Assembly (NCBI RefSeq): GCF_000241265.1 | Contig: NZ_BAEE01000028.1 | Span: 1 to 51,742, forward strand | DNA: 51,742 bases | DNA from: Gordonia araii NBRC 100433 | Lineage (GTDB): Bacteria; Actinomycetota; Actinomycetes; Mycobacteriales; Mycobacteriaceae | Direction: 5' to 3' | Part shown: positions 1 through 9,388 of the stretch, piece by piece | Position numbering within the stretch: position 1 is the first letter of the stretch | How the letters are laid out: every line of letters starts with the position of its first letter | Program-made: the position numbers and the translations under genes | Notes under the pieces: model-generated | The model's input: the letters and a program-made list of their open reading frames with translations, nothing else | Told to the model about the DNA's origin: nothing | Databases searched by the model: none

Positions 1-202
1 AGAGTGCGGAATCGAGCGCGCCTTCGGCGAGGGTGACCACCCGCGTCGGGTTCTTGGGAATCGTGACGCTGCGGTTGGCGGCATCGACGTAGGCCCGGCC
101 GTCCGATGGCGGTGCCGCGGTCTGTTCCGAACCGCATGCGGCCAGCCCGACGGCGAGCAGGCCTCCGGTGACAGTGGTGATGATCCGGGCGGCAAGCCTC
201 AT
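1..202 (-). CDS. Siderophore-binding lipoprotein of an iron ABC transporter (N-terminal part, cut by window edge)
   Basis: The first 67 codons are visible. They encode a lipoprotein signal peptide with lipobox LAAC and the lipidated Cys at residue 23, then a mature N terminus with the pattern [14 protein letters not shown]. That pattern (a beta strand followed by P-x-R-V-V) is typical of FepB/FecB-type periplasmic-binding proteins for ferric siderophores. The protein should sit on the outer face of the cytoplasmic membrane and hand the ferric siderophore to the FecCD-type permeases encoded at 7.3-9.4 kb. Its ATG overlaps the stop codon of the upstream NRPS gene by 4 nt (ATGA), so the two are translationally coupled. 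This links uptake to siderophore synthesis. The rest lies beyond position 1. The exact ligand is inferred from the neighbours. Confidence 0.85.
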   Translation of the reverse strand, partial: MRLAARIITTVTGGLLAVGLAACGSEQTAAPPSDGRAYVDAANRSVTIPKNPTRVVTLAEGALDSAL

Positions 203-3200
203 GGTCGCCCTCCCTTTCCAGTCGTCAGATCGCGAAACAGCAGGTGGGCCCACCACGCGAGGTCGTGGCCGCCGGCATAGCGGTGAAGCGTCGCCGGCCA
301 CCCGGCCCCCGCCAGCTCGTCGGCCAACGCCGTCACCGGACCGACGAGCAGTCGTTCGTTGCGCCCGACGGCCAGACGCACGGCACGCGGCGCCGAGCCG
401 GCGACTTCGCCCGCGATCCAGCTCCGTTCGTCCACCCACTCGGCGGGCCGGCCGGTCAGGCCGGGTTTCCACCACATCGACGGAGAATACGCGAGTACCT
501 CGTCGACCTCGGCCGGAAACCAGGCGGCCGCGGCCAGCGCGGCGATGCCGCCGAGGCTCTGACCGGCCCAGACGGTCGGCCCGTCGGACAGTCCCAGGGT
601 GCGGCGCGCCGTGGGGAGCACCTCGTCGACGAGGGCGGTGAGGAAGCCCCGGTTCGCGCCGAGCTGTTGCAGCCGGGCCGCGGCGGTGCTCGGCGCGTCG
701 ATCCCGAGGAGGGCGATCGGCCCGGCGGATGTCTCACCATCGGGTTCGTCGGCCGCACCGGCGAGCATCGCGGGCAGGTCGCAGGTGTCGAACCACTTGT
801 CGGCGTCGAGGAGGACCGCTAGGCGTGCGGTGCCGGTACCCGCGCCCAGCGGCTCGGTCAGCCGCCACCGCACCGGCTCGGCACCGTCGACGCCGAGCGA
901 ATCGAGGGCCAACGTGCCGGTGGCCGCGAGCGGCGGACTCGCGGGCTTCGGCCGACACCACGGGCGAAGGTCGGGGGCAGAGGAACCGCAGAGCACCGAG
1001 CCGAAGGGTGAGTCGTCGGCCAGGGGGTTCGCGGGATCGCTCACCGCGCCGCGCGCGACCTCGCGCGAATAGCGCAGTTCACCGTCGTGCAGCGCGGGGT
1101 CGTCGGGACCGTACGGGTAGAAGCGGTAGGTCGCCATCGTGTCGCGCGGGACGGAGAACTCCGTGAACCACAGATTCGTCGCCCCCCATCGGCGCATCTG
1201 GCCGCGTTCGCCGTGCGCGCCGTCGGTGAGGCGGTTGGCCCACGCGTAGACCCCTGCGCTGCCGGGATCGGCAGTGAACGTGAGCAAGACCCGCTGGCGG
1301 TCGGGGTCGTCGGGGTCGTCGGTGAGCAGCGGGGTGCCGTGCACGACGAGGCCGGCGATCACGGCGTCGGGGTCATCGCCCGGATCGCCGTCGACGATGC
1401 GCGCGCGCAGTGCGTCGGCGCCGGCCTCGGAGGCGCTGGGCCGGGTCAGGGCGTCGGCGACGGCGGCCAGCGAATCCGGTGCCACCATCCCGGGATGGTT
1501 CACCGGGAGGTTGGCGTAGTGCACCGCGCCTCGCACATGTGGCTCCCACGCCAGGGCGGGCAGGAAGTCCTCCGCGCTCTCGGCGGCGGCGAAGTGCCAG
1601 GCGTCGCCGTCGATGACGGCCGTCCGGTGGGCGCGCATGAGGGCGGCGAAATGGCTGACGACATCGGTGATGCTGCGGACTTGATCGAGCGTCAGGCTGC
1701 CCAGAGCGGCGTGGTTCTCGCGCAAGGCCGCCAGCACGTCGTCGTCGGTGTCGAGGGCGGCGTCGGACTCGGCGCCGGCCATGATGAGCAGTGCCCGCCG
1801 CACCTCGGCGGGCGTGGCGGGGGGTTGGTCGGCCCAGCATTCGCTCGGATACGCGTCGAGGAGAGCGACCTGAGCGACCTCTCGACCGCGAGCGGCGGTC
1901 TGCGCGGCGATCTCGTGGGCGATGACGCCGCCGACCGACCAGCCCAGCAGGCGCAGCGGGCCGGTCGGGGCGACCGACTCGATGGTGTCGAGATAGTCCC
2001 GGGCGACATCGGTCAGGGACGCGGGCAGCGGTCCGGCGTCGGCGTCGCCGCTCAGACCGTCGGCCTGTAGCGCGTACAACCCGGTACTCGTGGGCAGATG
2101 CGGAAGCAGGCCGGCGTAACACCAGCCGAGGCCGCCGGCGGGGTGAACGGCGAAGACCGGCGGATCGGCGGATCCGTCGTCGGGAGCGGCGCGCAGGGTC
2201 AGCAGGCGGCCGAACGGATCGGCGGACCCGTCCCCGGCGATCCGCTCGGCCAGCGCGGCGATCGACGGTGCGGCGAAGAGGTCGGCGACGCCGACGGGGG
2301 TGCCGAGGACCTCGCTGCAGCGCCCGGCCAGCGCCGACGCGCTCAGCGACGTGCCGCCGAGGTCGAAGAAGCTGTCGGTCACCGAGACTTCGTCGCGTCC
2401 CAGTGCCTCGGCGAACAACGGCGCGATCGCCAGTTCGGTCGGGGTGCGGGGGGCGGTCACCGCGTCGGAGCCCAGACGCGGCTCGGGCAATTGCCGACGG
2501 TCGAGCTTGCCGTTGCGCGTCATCGGAATGGCCTCGAGCACCTCGATCGCGTCGGGAACCATGTACGCGGGCAGCCGGCGGACGAGCTGGTCGCGGACCG
2601 CGAACCGATCGACGGGCGCACCGGCGGCGACGACGTAGCCGACGATCACCGTCGTGGATCCGGTGCCCGTCGCGACCTCGCGGGTGACGACGACGGCCTG
2701 CTCGATATCGGGAAGATCGGCGAGCGCCGCTTGGATCTCGCCCAGTTCGATGCGCCGGCCGCGCACCTTCACCTGGTCGTCGACGCGCCCGACGTAGATC
2801 AGTCGGCCGTGATCGTCGCGGTGCACGAGGTCGCCGGTCGCGTACATCCGCTCGCCGGGGCGGAACGGGTCGGCGACGAAGCGGGTCGCGGTCAGCCCCG
2901 GGCGCATCAGGTATCCGCGGGCCAGTTGGATCCCCGCCAGGTAGAGCTCGCCGACGGCGCCGGGAGGCTGCGGGCGCAGCGCCTTGTCGAGGACGTAGGC
3001 GCGGGTGTTGGCGATCGGGGAACCGATCGGCACGACGGAGCCGTCCCACTCCGCGTCCGGCGCCCATTCGGTGACGTCGACGGCGGCTTCGGTCGGCCCG
3101 TAGAGGTTGTCGATCACGGCCGACGGCAGCAGGTCCCGGCCGCGCCGGAGCACTTCGGGAGGCAGGGCTTCGCCCGAGCACACGATCAGGCGCAGCGCGG

Positions 3201-5337
3201 CGAGATCGTCCGACGGCGGATCGGCGGCGAGAAAGGCGGCGAGCGCCGACGGGACGAAATGACAGACGGTGACGCCGAAGCCGGCGAATTCCGCGGCGAG
3301 CGCCGGGCCGTCGCGTTCGACGCCGGGTGACGCCAGGACCAGGGTGGCGCCGCGGATCAGCGGCCAGAAGAACTCCCACACCGAAACGTCGAAGGAGTAG
3401 GGGGTCTTCTGCACGACCCGGTCGTCGTGGGTGAGCGCGAACGTGTCGTCCATCCACCGCAGCCGGTTGACGATGCTGCGGTGCTCGATCACGACGCCCT
3501 TCGGGCGACCGGTCGAGCCGGAGGTGAAGATGATGTACGCGGCGTCGCGCGGCGTCGGCGCGCCCGCCCGATCCCCGTCGTCGTCCGTCAGCACGTCGAT
3601 GTCGAGCGCGAGTTCCCCTGCGCGCCAGTCGGCTTCGGCACCGGCGGGCGGTGTCAGGACGACCCGGGCGCGCGTGTCGTCGAGCATGCCCTCGATCCGG
3701 GACGGTGGCAGTTCGGGGTCGATCGGCAGATAGGCCGCCCCGCACGCGAGAACGGCCAACAGTCCGCACACCATTTCCGGCGAGCGGGACAGCCGCAGGG
3801 CCACGACACCGCCGGGGCCGACTCCGTGTGTGCGCAACGCCGCGGCGAGATCGTCGACGGCGGCCCGCAACTGCGAGTAGGTGAGTGTGTGGGGGTGCCC
3901 ACTCGGCGTGGGTGAGGTGCCCACTCGGCGCGGGTGAGGTGCCCACTCGGCGGTGTCGGACCAAAGGAGTGCCGTCCGATCGGCGTGCTCGGCGGCCGCA
4001 TCGGTGAGCAGCGTCGTCAGCGTCGTCGACTCGGCCTCGTCGACCAGTGCCGGCTGGTCGGTCCGGTTCAGCTCGACGATCTCGAGTGTCGCCTCGCTCG
4101 GCAGGGCAACGGGCAGTGAGCCGATCAGCGTGTCGCCGTCGTCCTCGCTGACCCGTGACAGCAGTGCGCGCAGGCGGGCGGCGTGCGCCTCCGCCTCAGC
4201 GAGTGTGTAGCGGGCCGGGTTGGCCTCGACCTCCAGGACGAAACCGCCGTCCGGCTGAGGCGATCCGGTCAGCGTCAGATCGTCGACCGGTCCCATCGCG
4301 ATGTTGCCGACGGTGCCGGCCGCTGCCCCGAAGCGCAGTTGCGGGGTGAAGAACTTGAGGTTGGCGCCCGGTCCGAACAGCGGGGTGTCGGCGCCGACGA
4401 GTCCCAGGTCGCGACGCAGCCGGTCGGCGCGATAGCCCACATGCGGCCGGACCGTGCGCAACTCCCGGGCGACACCGCCGATCAGGTCGTCGATCGTCGC
4501 GGTGGGTGCGACGGTCACGCGCAGCGGCAGGATGTTGACCTCCGGCTCCATCGTCACCGGTGCGCCGAGTCGGCGATTGGCCCACGGCACGCCGAGGGTG
4601 ACCGTCGGCTCGCCGGAATAGGCCGCGACGTAGCAGGCGAGCGCTGCCATCAGCGATTCCGCCCAGCCCCGGTCGGTCGCCGACGCGCGGGGAGGCAGCC
4701 GGTGCGTGATGCGCAGCGCGCGCTCGCGGGCGAGCGCCGGCTCGGACCGCGATACCGACGGCGGCCGTGCGGTGTCGGCGTAGGCGGCCCAGAAGTCGGC
4801 GTCGTCGGCGGTGCCCGCGGTCGCGGACGGATCGGCCGGTGCGAACGGCATATCCGGGCGGGGTTGGCCGGTGACGTCGGCCGTATAGCAGTCGGCGACC
4901 CAGCGGAGCAGGCGGGCGAAGGAGTAGCCGTCGACGGCGATGTGGTGAATGCGAGTGATCCATACGTGCCGATCGTGCGCCAGGCGCACGACATCTTGCC
5001 CGGAGAGCCGGTCCCCGGCGATCTCGTCGCTGATCGGAGCGGTCGTCATGGCCCCGGCGATGATGCTCTCCAACTCGCCATCGTCGGCGGCGTCGTGAAG
5101 CCGCGCTCGATGTTCGCGAGGGTCGGGGGAGATGCGGGGGCCGGATCCGTCGTCGGCGTAGCGGGCGTTGAGCGGGGGAACCTGGCTCAGGCAATCGTCG
5201 AGCACGGCGGCGAAACGTTCGGCATCGAACTCGCCGACGATGTCGATCCGCTCGGCGCACTGGTACACCGGCGCGTCCGCGACCTGCAGCTGTGCGAACC
5301 AGACGGCAAGCTGCGCGGGTGTTAATTCGTCGTGCAA
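199..5337 (-). CDS. entF: EntF-type NRPS (C-A-T-TE) with fused enterochelin-esterase (Fes-like) domain
   Basis: This 1712-residue protein has, in order: a condensation domain (HHIAVDG at 131-137); an adenylation domain (P-loop [14 protein letters not shown] at 601-614); a carrier domain (LGGTS, phosphopantetheine Ser997); a type I thioesterase (GWSVGG, Ser1134; NHPGM, His1281); and, from about residue 1325, a Fes-type esterase (N-terminal sandwich, GQSLGG with Ser1594, SPSMWW at 1618-1623, His1691-Asp1692). The A-domain pocket segments [14 protein letters not shown] and CSGEAL match EntF and predict L-serine. I infer that it condenses and cyclises DHB-serine units, and that the extra esterase hydrolyses the trilactone to release iron. 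E. coli Fes is a separate cytoplasmic protein. Residues about 463-483, in the A-domain N-lobe, are encoded by three copies of a 22-bp repeat. The start is TTG at 5337; no upstream ATG fits. The gene is divergent from the DHB ligase, with a shared iron box. Confidence 0.9.
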   Translation of the reverse strand: MHDELTPAQLAVWFAQLQVADAPVYQCAERIDIVGEFDAERFAAVLDDCLSQVPPLNARYADDGSGPRISPDPREHRARLHDAADDGELESIIAGAMTTAPISDEIAGDRLSGQDVVRLAHDRHVWITRIHHIAVDGYSFARLLRWVADCYTADVTGQPRPDMPFAPADPSATAGTADDADFWAAYADTARPPSVSRSEPALARERALRITHRLPPRASATDRGWAESLMAALACYVAAYSGEPTVTLGVPWANRRLGAPVTMEPEVNILPLRVTVAPTATIDDLIGGVARELRTVRPHVGYRADRLRRDLGLVGADTPLFGPGANLKFFTPQLRFGAAAGTVGNIAMGPVDDLTLTGSPQPDGGFVLEVEANPARYTLAEAEAHAARLRALLSRVSEDDGDTLIGSLPVALPSEATLEIVELNRTDQPALVDEAESTTLTTLLTDAAAEHADRTALLWSDTAEWAPHPRRVGTSPTPSGHPHTLTYSQLRAAVDDLAAALRTHGVGPGGVVALRLSRSPEMVCGLLAVLACGAAYLPIDPELPPSRIEGMLDDTRARVVLTPPAGAEADWRAGELALDIDVLTDDDGDRAGAPTPRDAAYIIFTSGSTGRPKGVVIEHRSIVNRLRWMDDTFALTHDDRVVQKTPYSFDVSVWEFFWPLIRGATLVLASPGVERDGPALAAEFAGFGVTVCHFVPSALAAFLAADPPSDDLAALRLIVCSGEALPPEVLRRGRDLLPSAVIDNLYGPTEAAVDVTEWAPDAEWDGSVVPIGSPIANTRAYVLDKALRPQPPGAVGELYLAGIQLARGYLMRPGLTATRFVADPFRPGERMYATGDLVHRDDHGRLIYVGRVDDQVKVRGRRIELGEIQAALADLPDIEQAVVVTREVATGTGSTTVIVGYVVAAGAPVDRFAVRDQLVRRLPAYMVPDAIEVLEAIPMTRNGKLDRRQLPEPRLGSDAVTAPRTPTELAIAPLFAEALGRDEVSVTDSFFDLGGTSLSASALAGRCSEVLGTPVGVADLFAAPSIAALAERIAGDGSADPFGRLLTLRAAPDDGSADPPVFAVHPAGGLGWCYAGLLPHLPTSTGLYALQADGLSGDADAGPLPASLTDVARDYLDTIESVAPTGPLRLLGWSVGGVIAHEIAAQTAARGREVAQVALLDAYPSECWADQPPATPAEVRRALLIMAGAESDAALDTDDDVLAALRENHAALGSLTLDQVRSITDVVSHFAALMRAHRTAVIDGDAWHFAAAESAEDFLPALAWEPHVRGAVHYANLPVNHPGMVAPDSLAAVADALTRPSASEAGADALRARIVDGDPGDDPDAVIAGLVVHGTPLLTDDPDDPDRQRVLLTFTADPGSAGVYAWANRLTDGAHGERGQMRRWGATNLWFTEFSVPRDTMATYRFYPYGPDDPALHDGELRYSREVARGAVSDPANPLADDSPFGSVLCGSSAPDLRPWCRPKPASPPLAATGTLALDSLGVDGAEPVRWRLTEPLGAGTGTARLAVLLDADKWFDTCDLPAMLAGAADEPDGETSAGPIALLGIDAPSTAAARLQQLGANRGFLTALVDEVLPTARRTLGLSDGPTVWAGQSLGGIAALAAAAWFPAEVDEVLAYSPSMWWKPGLTGRPAEWVDERSWIAGEVAGSAPRAVRLAVGRNERLLVGPVTALADELAGAGWPATLHRYAGGHDLAWWAHLLFRDLTTGKGGRP
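3893..3953 (-). repeat. Three copies of a 22-bp tandem repeat inside the NRPS coding sequence
   Basis: The core GTGCCCACTCGGC begins at 3895, 3917 and 3939, exactly 22 bp apart. On the coding strand this is GCCGAGTGGGCACCTCACCC, the same unit that fills the guaB3-choD gap at 19695-19975. Because 22 is not a multiple of 3, successive copies are read in different frames (EWAPHPRR, then VGTSPTP, then SGHP). None of the frames has a stop. The encoded segment lies between two strands of the adenylation domain N-lobe (TALLWSD and LTYSQL), where EntF-like proteins have only a short turn. Confidence 0.9.
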
Positions 5338-5365
5338 GATGGACGCTTCCGATCTGGTGCGGTCT

Positions 5366-5384
5366 GCAGCTTAGGTTAACCTAT
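5366..5384. promoter_or_regulatory. DtxR/IdeR-type iron box between divergent siderophore operons
   Basis: The sequence GCAGCTTAGGTTAACCTAT matches the 19-bp actinobacterial iron-box consensus TTAGGTTAGGCTAACCTAA at 14 of 19 positions. It overlaps a TAGGTT -10 (5372-5377) and the ATG at 5383 of the DHB ligase gene. It also lies within 50 bp of the oppositely oriented NRPS start. An iron-loaded DtxR/IdeR protein bound here would shut off both operons when iron is sufficient. Confidence 0.75.
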
Positions 5385-7269
5385 GGATTACGATCGCCTC
5401 GTGGCTGGATATCCCCCTGAGGTGGCGCAACGTTACCGATCTGCCGGTTATTGGATCGGGCAGACGCACGCCGGGATGCTCGCGGAGTCCGCTGCCGCCC
5501 ACCCCGATTCGGAGGCGGTGCGCGACGAACGCCGCGCGCTGACCTACACCGAACTCCTCGACGGGTCGCGCCGCCTGGCCAACGGGCTGGTCGAGAAGTA
5601 CGGTCTGCGGCCGGGCGACCGCGCGGTCGTCCAGTTCCCGAACGTCACCGAGTACGTCGAAGTCGTTTTCGCACTGTTCGACGCCGGCGTTCTGCCGGTC
5701 TTCGCGCTGGCGAGTCACAGCGCAGCCGAACTCGAAGACCTCGTCGCCCGCTCGGACGCCGCGGCGTTCCTCACGGTCGGCGAGTTCGGCGGAACCGACT
5801 TCGCCGCGCATGCCGAGAGGCTCGCCCGGGTGCGTCCGGCCGTGTCGGACGACCGGCCGTTCCACACGATCGTCGCCGACCTGGCCGCACCGGATGCGCT
5901 GGCGGCGGCGCGCGGCGAGGACGCGGGGTCGACCGGGAGGTCGGGCGCCCCGTCGGATATCGCCTTCCTCCAGCTTTCCGGCGGCACGACCGGCGCGCCC
6001 AAGATGATCGGCCGCACCCACGACGACTACCTCTACTCGGTGCGCGAGTCCGCGCGGATCTGCGGACTCGACGAGTCGTCGGTCTTCGGCGTCGTGTTGC
6101 CGGTGTCGCACAACTTCACGATGAGCAGTCCCGGCATCCTCGGCGCGCTGTACGCCGGCTCACGGATCGTGATGGTGCCCGGGACCGATGCGCGCACCGT
6201 GCTGTCCACGATCGCCGACCAGCGCATCACCCAGCTATCGGCTGTTCCCCCGCTCGTCGCGACGTGGCTCGACTCGCCGGAATCCGGGCGCTACGACGTG
6301 TCGTCGCTGCGGGTGCTGCAGGTCGGCGGTGCGAAACTGTTGGAGACCGTCGCCCGCCGCGTCCCCGACTTGTTCCCCAACGTCACGCTGCAGCAGGTCT
6401 TCGGCATGGCCGAAGGGCTGGTCAACTACACCCGGCTCGACGACGACGTCGAGCGCATCGTCTCGACGCAGGGGCGTCCGATCAGCCCCGACGACGAGAT
6501 CCGCGTCGTCGATGCCGACGGCAACGTGCTGCCCGACGGACAGGAAGGCAGCCTGCAGACCCGCGGGCCGTACACGATCCGCGAGTACTGGGGCGACGCC
6601 TCGCCCGAGTCGTTCACCGACGACGGGTTCTACTGCACCGGCGATCGCGTCGTCCGGGATTCCGACGGGTACCTGACGGTCGTCGGGCGCGACAAGGACC
6701 AGATCAACCGTGCGGGGGAGAAGATCGCCCCGACCGAGGTCGAGGGCGTCCTGCTGCGCCATCCGGGGGTCCGTGACGCGTCGGTCGTCGGGGCGCCGGA
6801 CGAACGTCTCGGCGAGCGCATCGTCGCCTACGTCATCCCGTCGTCGTCGGCGGCCGGGGCGGGGGAGGTCCCCGACGAGTTCGTGCTCCGGGGCTTCCTC
6901 CGCGAGGCCGGTCTGGCGCGGTTCAAGATCCCCGACGACGTGCTGATCGTCGACGAGTTCCCGACGACGGCCGTCGGCAAGGTCAGTAAGAAGGCCCAGC
7001 GCGCTGACGCCGACGTGAAGGCGAAGCCCGAGGATCCCTTCAGCGCGGAGCGGTTGCGCGCCGACCTGGCGGACAAGCTGATGGTCGATCCGGCGGCGTT
7101 GACCGGGGCGCTGATGCTCGCCGACAGCGGCATCGATTCGCTGCAGCTGATGGCACTGCTCGACAAGTGGCGCGCCTCCGGTGCGGCCGGACTGGACTTC
7201 GAGACGGTGGCCCAGTCGCCGACGATCGACGATCTGATCGCCGCGGTGCGCCAAGCGGGAGCCCGGTGA
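5383..7269 (+). CDS. entE: 2,3-Dihydroxybenzoate-AMP ligase fused to a C-terminal aryl carrier domain
   Basis: The protein (628 residues) is a stand-alone-type adenylation domain of the EntE/DhbE family: P-loop LSGGTTGAPK at 198-207, aryl-acid pocket HNFTMSSPG at 243-251, GMAEGLVNYTR at 341-351, and the C-terminal catalytic Lys533 in GKVSKK. The second Ser of the pocket (equivalent to DhbE Ser240) favours 2,3-DHB; salicylate-activating relatives have Cys there. After residue 550 comes a carrier domain with GIDSL, phosphopantetheine Ser586. In E. coli the aryl carrier sits on EntB instead, so this protein can both activate and carry DHB for delivery to the neighbouring NRPS. It is first in a tightly packed operon with the permeases. 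The ATG at 5383 follows a -10-like TAGGTT and is inside the iron box. Enzymes making DHB (EntA, EntB, EntC type) are not in the window. Confidence 0.9.
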   Translation: MDYDRLVAGYPPEVAQRYRSAGYWIGQTHAGMLAESAAAHPDSEAVRDERRALTYTELLDGSRRLANGLVEKYGLRPGDRAVVQFPNVTEYVEVVFALFDAGVLPVFALASHSAAELEDLVARSDAAAFLTVGEFGGTDFAAHAERLARVRPAVSDDRPFHTIVADLAAPDALAAARGEDAGSTGRSGAPSDIAFLQLSGGTTGAPKMIGRTHDDYLYSVRESARICGLDESSVFGVVLPVSHNFTMSSPGILGALYAGSRIVMVPGTDARTVLSTIADQRITQLSAVPPLVATWLDSPESGRYDVSSLRVLQVGGAKLLETVARRVPDLFPNVTLQQVFGMAEGLVNYTRLDDDVERIVSTQGRPISPDDEIRVVDADGNVLPDGQEGSLQTRGPYTIREYWGDASPESFTDDGFYCTGDRVVRDSDGYLTVVGRDKDQINRAGEKIAPTEVEGVLLRHPGVRDASVVGAPDERLGERIVAYVIPSSSAAGAGEVPDEFVLRGFLREAGLARFKIPDDVLIVDEFPTTAVGKVSKKAQRADADVKAKPEDPFSAERLRADLADKLMVDPAALTGALMLADSGIDSLQLMALLDKWRASGAAGLDFETVAQSPTIDDLIAAVRQAGAR

Positions 7270-8324
7270 CCGAGGGCGTCGCGGTGCGGGACGCGCGTGC
7301 GGACCGGGCCGCCGGTGCTCGTCGCCGGCGCGGTATTCGCCTCGCGGTCATCTGGCTCGGACTGGTCGCCGTGCTCGCCGTCCTCGTGTGGCTGAGCTTG
7401 TTCGTCGGTTCGCGCGACGTCAGCGCCGGTGCCGTGTGGGACGCGTTGCGCGGGCGCGATGCGGGCTTCGACTTCGACGCCGTGATCGGCTACCGGGTGC
7501 CGCGCGCCGTGCTGGCCGTCCTCGTCGGCGCGGCGCTGGGCGTCTCGGGGCTGCTGATCCAGCGGCTGATGAACAACCCACTCGGCGACCCCCAGATCCT
7601 GGGCGTGAACGCCGGTGCCGCTCTCGCCGTCACCCTCGGCATCGGGATCTTCGGACTGACCTCGATCTGGTGGAACATCGGCCTCGCCTTCGTCGGCGCG
7701 GTGCTCGCGATGGCCGTCGTCTACGGCCTCGGCACGGCCGGTCGCGGGCCGCTTACCCCGTTGCGCGTGACGATGGCGGGCATCGCGGTCACGGCGGTCC
7801 TGACCGGTGCCGTCCGCGGGATCACGCTGCTGTGGCCGAATGCCTTCGAGACGCTGCGCATCTGGGAGGTCGGCTCGGTGGTGGGCCGCGACCTGTCGGT
7901 GACCTTGCGGGTCGCTCCGTTCATCGTGGTCGGGATCCTGATCGCCTTCGCCGTCGCCCATGCCGTCGACGTCGCCGGGATGGGCGACGAGATGGCGACG
8001 GCCCTCGGGGTGCGCGTCGCGACGATCCGCGTCGTCGCCCTGGTGGCCGTGACGCTGCTGGCGGGAGCCGCGACGGCGGCCGCCGGGCCGATCGGGTTCG
8101 TTGGCCTGATGGTGCCGCATGCGATTCGGCTCGCGCTGGGCGTCACCGGGCGCTGCGCGGTGGCGTTCGCCGTCGTGCTCGGCGCCGTGCTGGTGTTGGC
8201 CGCCGACGTGATCGGGCGCGTCCTCGTGGTTCCCGACGAGATCCCGGTCGGTATCGTCACCGCTTTCGTCGGCGCCCCGATCCTCATCCTGCTGGTCCGC
8301 AATTCGGCGGGGGCGAGCCGATGA
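7266..8324 (+). CDS. Ferric-siderophore ABC transporter permease, FecCD family (first subunit)
   Basis: This hydrophobic protein of 352 residues belongs to the BtuC/FepD permease family. The segment RVPRAVLAVLVGAALGVSG, followed by LIQRLMNNPLGDPQILGVN, is the family hallmark (the NPLA/NPLG motif near the cytoplasmic face). Near the C terminus AAAGPIGFVGLMVPHAIR is the loop that contacts the ATPase. About ten membrane segments are expected. The GTG start at 7266 overlaps the DHB ligase stop by 4 nt (GTGA), and its own stop overlaps the next permease start by 4 nt. This is one translationally coupled operon. It should form a heterodimer with the next gene product and import the ferric siderophore delivered by the lipoprotein at the left edge. 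Confidence 0.92.
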   Translation: MTEGVAVRDARADRAAGARRRRGIRLAVIWLGLVAVLAVLVWLSLFVGSRDVSAGAVWDALRGRDAGFDFDAVIGYRVPRAVLAVLVGAALGVSGLLIQRLMNNPLGDPQILGVNAGAALAVTLGIGIFGLTSIWWNIGLAFVGAVLAMAVVYGLGTAGRGPLTPLRVTMAGIAVTAVLTGAVRGITLLWPNAFETLRIWEVGSVVGRDLSVTLRVAPFIVVGILIAFAVAHAVDVAGMGDEMATALGVRVATIRVVALVAVTLLAGAATAAAGPIGFVGLMVPHAIRLALGVTGRCAVAFAVVLGAVLVLAADVIGRVLVVPDEIPVGIVTAFVGAPILILLVRNSAGASR

Positions 8325-9388
8325 CGGGGACGATCGACTTCGGCCGACCGCAGCGGGTCGTGCGCGTCGGACGGCTCTCCGAACGGGTGGACGGCCGCTC
8401 GCTCGTCGTCGGGCTGGTGCTCGTCGCCGCGCTCGCGGTGGCCTTCTGCGTCGGACTCGTCGCCGCCGACGACGGGGTCGGGTTCGCCAACCTCCCCGAC
8501 GCGATCACCGGCCACGACCCGCTGGCAAGGCTCGCGATTAGCGAGTGGCAGGTGCCGCGCGTCCTGGCGGCGATCGTGATGGGTGCGGCGATGGCGGCAT
8601 CCGGCGGCATCTTCCAGCTGCTCACCCGCAACCCGCTGGGCAGCCCGGACCTCATCGGCTTCGGCGTCGGCTCCTACACGGGCGCACTCGTCGCCGCCCT
8701 CGTGCTGGGACTGGGCTTCGTCGCCATGGCCACCGGTGCGCTGATCGGCGGTCTGGCGACGGCGGCCGTCGTGTACTTCGTCGCCTACAAGCGCGGTGTC
8801 GGAGGATTCCGTCTGGTGATCACCGGTGTCGCGATCAGCGCGATGCTGGCGTCGGTCAACTACTGGCTGATCCTGCGCGCCGATCTCGACGCGGCGATGT
8901 CGGCTGCCCAGTGGGGGGCGGGCACCCTCGACACCGGCATCGTCCGCAACTGGTCCTATCTCGGGCCGGCCCTCGCGGTCGCGGGGGTGCTTTTCGTCGT
9001 GCTGGCGCTGCTGAGCCGCCGCGCGCGGATCATCGACCTGGGGCCGGATCTGGCCAGGGCCCTGGGCGCCCAGACCCGGGGCGTGTCGATCGCGCTGCCC
9101 GTCGTCGGCGTCGCGCTGATCGCCGTCGCGACGACGGTCGCCGGGCCGGTGGCCTTCGTCGCCTTGTCGGCGCCGCACATCGCGCGAGGGCTGTGCCGCT
9201 CCGGTCATACCCCGTGGACCGTCACCGCGCTCGTCGGATCCCTGCTGCTCCTGGTGGGCGACATCATCGCGATGTGGGTGTCGGCGGTGATGCGCAGTCC
9301 GCTCCCCGTCGGCGTCGTCACCGTGTGCCTGGGCGGTGTCTACCTCTGCTACCTGTTGTTCACCGAGATGAGGCGTGCGCGTGGATAG
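8321..9388 (+). CDS. Ferric-siderophore ABC transporter permease, FecCD family (second subunit)
   Basis: The product has 355 residues and is a second BtuC/FepG-like permease. Visible family marks are WQVPRVLAAIVMGAAMAASG, then IFQLLTRNPLGSPDLIGF, and near the C terminus VAGPVAFVALSAPHIAR, which is the ATPase-coupling loop. The ATG at 8321 lies in ATGA overlapping the previous stop. The gene ends just inside the start of the ATPase gene. A short charged N-terminal stretch precedes the first membrane segment. With the preceding permease it forms the membrane channel of the siderophore importer; paired, non-identical FecCD subunits are the rule for catecholate importers such as FepDG. Confidence 0.92.
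   Translation: MTGTIDFGRPQRVVRVGRLSERVDGRSLVVGLVLVAALAVAFCVGLVAADDGVGFANLPDAITGHDPLARLAISEWQVPRVLAAIVMGAAMAASGGIFQLLTRNPLGSPDLIGFGVGSYTGALVAALVLGLGFVAMATGALIGGLATAAVVYFVAYKRGVGGFRLVITGVAISAMLASVNYWLILRADLDAAMSAAQWGAGTLDTGIVRNWSYLGPALAVAGVLFVVLALLSRRARIIDLGPDLARALGAQTRGVSIALPVVGVALIAVATTVAGPVAFVALSAPHIARGLCRSGHTPWTVTALVGSLLLLVGDIIAMWVSAVMRSPLPVGVVTVCLGGVYLCYLLFTEMRRARG

Noticed and set aside
1373..3964. Long minus-strand frame (863 codons) overlapping the NRPS gene
   Set aside because: It is Arg-rich with no domain signal. It is a shadow of the NRPS frame, caused by high GC at third positions.
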